From positions 1 to 34,286 of the forward strand of contig NZ_BPLL01000005.1 of NCBI RefSeq assembly GCF_019656235.1: 34,286 nucleotides of DNA. The letters are read 5' to 3'. The notes under the pieces are model-generated. The model had not been told where the DNA came from, did no database searches, and saw only the letters and a list, made by a program, of their open reading frames with translations. A program made the position numbers and the translations under genes. Source of the DNA: Apilactobacillus xinyiensis. GTDB taxonomy: Bacteria > Bacillota > Bacilli > Lactobacillales > Lactobacillaceae. Within the stretch, counting starts at the first letter, position 1, and each line of letters begins with the position of its first letter. Shown piece by piece: positions 33,322 through 34,286 of this stretch.

Positions 33322-34191
33322 ATGAATATTTTAATCGGAATTCTACCAGCTTTTCTTTGGGGAGTTGGGCCAATTCTAGCCACTAAATTAGGTGGACGTC
33401 CTATTAACCAATTAGTTGGTACAGGATATGGTCAGTTAATTATTGGGGTAGTAATTTATCTTTTCACAAGACCAACTATTACATTTAATGACTTTATATG
33501 GGCCTTTATTGGTGGTTTTGCTTGGTCAATTGCTCAATTAATGCAATTTACAGCATTTACCAAAATGAACGTTTCAACTGCAATGCCAATTTCAACTGGT
33601 TTACAGTTAATTGAAATTCCATTAGCAGGGGTTATTTTCTGGGGTGATTGGGGAACACCAACTGCTAAACTACTAGGTTTCTTAAGTATCGGATTACTAA
33701 TAATAGGAACATGTTTTACTAGTTTCCGTGACGGTAGTGTTGACCGTCCAAAAATGGATTATAAATCAGGTTTATTCTTGTTAATTGTAGGTTCATTTGG
33801 ATACACTGCTTGTTCTGTATTTCCTAAAATTCCAGATGCTTCTGGTTTAGTTGGTTTATTACCACAAACTATTGGTATGGGATTAGGTGGAGTAATCTTA
33901 GGTTTATTCATGCAATCTAAAGATCATGAATCATATTTGTTCACTCGTGCAACAATGCGTGGAATTATTATTGGTCTTTTAGGTGGATTAGGTACATTAG
34001 CTTACTTGACATCATTAAACTTAAATGGAGTTGCTACTTCATTCCCACTTACTCAAATGAACGTTGTAGTTTCTACATTGGGTGGACTATTAATTCTGCA
34101 CGAACGTAAAAATAAACGTGAACTATTATTTACTATTTTAGGATTAGCAATGATTATCTTAGCTGCCGTAGTAATTAGTCGTTTAAGTTAA
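33322..34191 (+). CDS. glcU: GRP-family glucose uptake protein (GlcU/RbsU-like)
   Basis: The 289-residue protein has ten membrane helices and belongs to the glucose/ribose porter family (drug/metabolite transporter fold): Pro-Ala-Phe-Leu-Trp-Gly near residue 9, Gly-Gly-Arg-Pro-Ile-Asn-Gln near 24, and Ile-Ser-Thr-Gly-Leu-Gln-Leu near 90. In staphylococci and Bacillus such proteins take up glucose by proton symport, without phosphorylation; ribose is the alternative substrate. AAAAGGAAG precedes the ATG. Its terminator appears to be interrupted by the insertion sequence that follows. Confidence 0.9.
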   Translation: MNILIGILPAFLWGVGPILATKLGGRPINQLVGTGYGQLIIGVVIYLFTRPTITFNDFIWAFIGGFAWSIAQLMQFTAFTKMNVSTAMPISTGLQLIEIPLAGVIFWGDWGTPTAKLLGFLSIGLLIIGTCFTSFRDGSVDRPKMDYKSGLFLLIVGSFGYTACSVFPKIPDASGLVGLLPQTIGMGLGGVILGLFMQSKDHESYLFTRATMRGIIIGLLGGLGTLAYLTSLNLNGVATSFPLTQMNVVVSTLGGLLILHERKNKRELLFTILGLAMIILAAVVISRLS

Positions 34192-34213
34192 TAAAAAAGC
34201 TACCATGAATTGT

Positions 34214-34265
34214 ACCGCCTTAAAAAAGTTAGACATAATATCTAATTTTTTAAGGCGGTTTTTTT
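34214..34265 (+). terminator. hairpin terminator inside the IS left end
   Basis: A 19-bp stem (one bulged G) beginning ACCGCCTTAAAAAA and ending TTTTTTAAGGCGGT is followed by eight T. It probably terminates glcU transcription now and shields the transposase gene. Confidence 0.85.
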
Positions 34266-34286
34266 ATGTCAAAATATTCAACTAAA
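34266..34286 (+). CDS. start of IS150-type transposase OrfA (partial)
   Basis: Only seven codons are present: Met-Ser-Lys-Tyr-Ser-Thr-Lys. This is the common opening of the helix-turn-helix OrfA protein of IS150-like elements in lactobacilli. The assignment rests on these residues and on the inverted repeat upstream. Confidence 0.6.

Larger units (their letters stand above)
34211..34286 (+). mobile_element. left end of an IS3-family (IS150-like) insertion sequence, partial
   Basis: From 34211 the sequence TGTACCGCCTTAAAAAAGTT reads like the left inverted repeat of IS150-group elements. It is followed by a 19-bp hairpin with one bulged G (34214-34233 with 34241-34259, loop CATAATA) and T run, and then the ATG of a transposase-like frame. 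Such a hairpin ahead of the transposase gene blocks read-through from outside promoters and is common in this group. The right end lies outside the window. Confidence 0.75.

Overview
The window is a stretch of AT-rich, gene-dense chromosome from a low-GC Gram-positive bacterium, almost certainly a member of the Lactobacillaceae. The signs are strong AGGAGG-type ribosome binding sites, frequent TTG starts, and the Firmicute gene sets secG-rnr-smpB, ung-pta-tsaE and cdaA-cdaR-glmM-glmS. There is also a TagH-type teichoic acid ATPase and, at the right edge, the start of an IS150-like insertion sequence. The base composition and the gene set suit an insect- or plant-associated lactobacillus (Apilactobacillus or Fructilactobacillus type), but the genus is a guess.

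Layout. Bases 1-269 hold a GC-rich 9-bp tandem repeat, possibly the tail of a gene cut by the window edge. Bases 416-3533 carry protein export and RNA quality control (secG, rnr, smpB). Bases 3621-6306 carry DNA repair, acetate metabolism and tRNA modification (ung, pta, tsaE, a GNAT acetyltransferase). Bases 6334-9916 hold a DnaQ-like exonuclease, murB and a CPA1 Na+/H+ antiporter, followed by a DUF1361 membrane protein. Bases 10774-15948 are the c-di-AMP and amino sugar block (cdaA, cdaR, glmM, glmS). Bases 16001-20722 form a cell-wall island: a 40-residue basic protein, a GH73 glucosaminidase, TagH, a 102-residue unknown and an Amidase_2 autolysin. Both hydrolases end in GW/SH3-like modules. 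Then come ilvE, a CPA2 antiporter with a small membrane partner, the potassium transporter Kup, an ArsB/NhaD-type permease, glucose 1-dehydrogenase, a YeiH/LysR divergent pair, a C92 papain-like protein, CorA, GAPDH, a YutG/PgpA-type phosphatase, a 47-residue membrane-anchored protein, a GlcU-type glucose uptake protein and the left end of an IS3-family element.

Themes. Peptidoglycan precursor supply (GlmM, GlmS, MurB), wall turnover (two autolysins) and wall polymer export (TagH) sit close together, with CdaA/CdaR next to glmM. Ion homeostasis is heavily represented (two cation/proton antiporters, Kup, CorA), and c-di-AMP from CdaA is known to control such transporters in Firmicutes. Glucose uptake (GlcU) and direct glucose oxidation (glucose 1-dehydrogenase) are both present, with GAPDH between them.

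Most notable observations: a structured, terminator-like 5' leader in front of the CPA2 antiporter that can also form a competing hairpin or pseudoknot; a permease whose only well-placed start codon is ATT; a shared TGTAAGC-N2-TTTAC operator-like motif at the gap and glcU control regions; a TATACCAATT repeat around the glmS promoter; a helically phased TGTAA array before the amidase; and an IS element that appears to have landed inside the glcU terminator. Intrinsic terminators are assigned by eye from stems followed by T runs.
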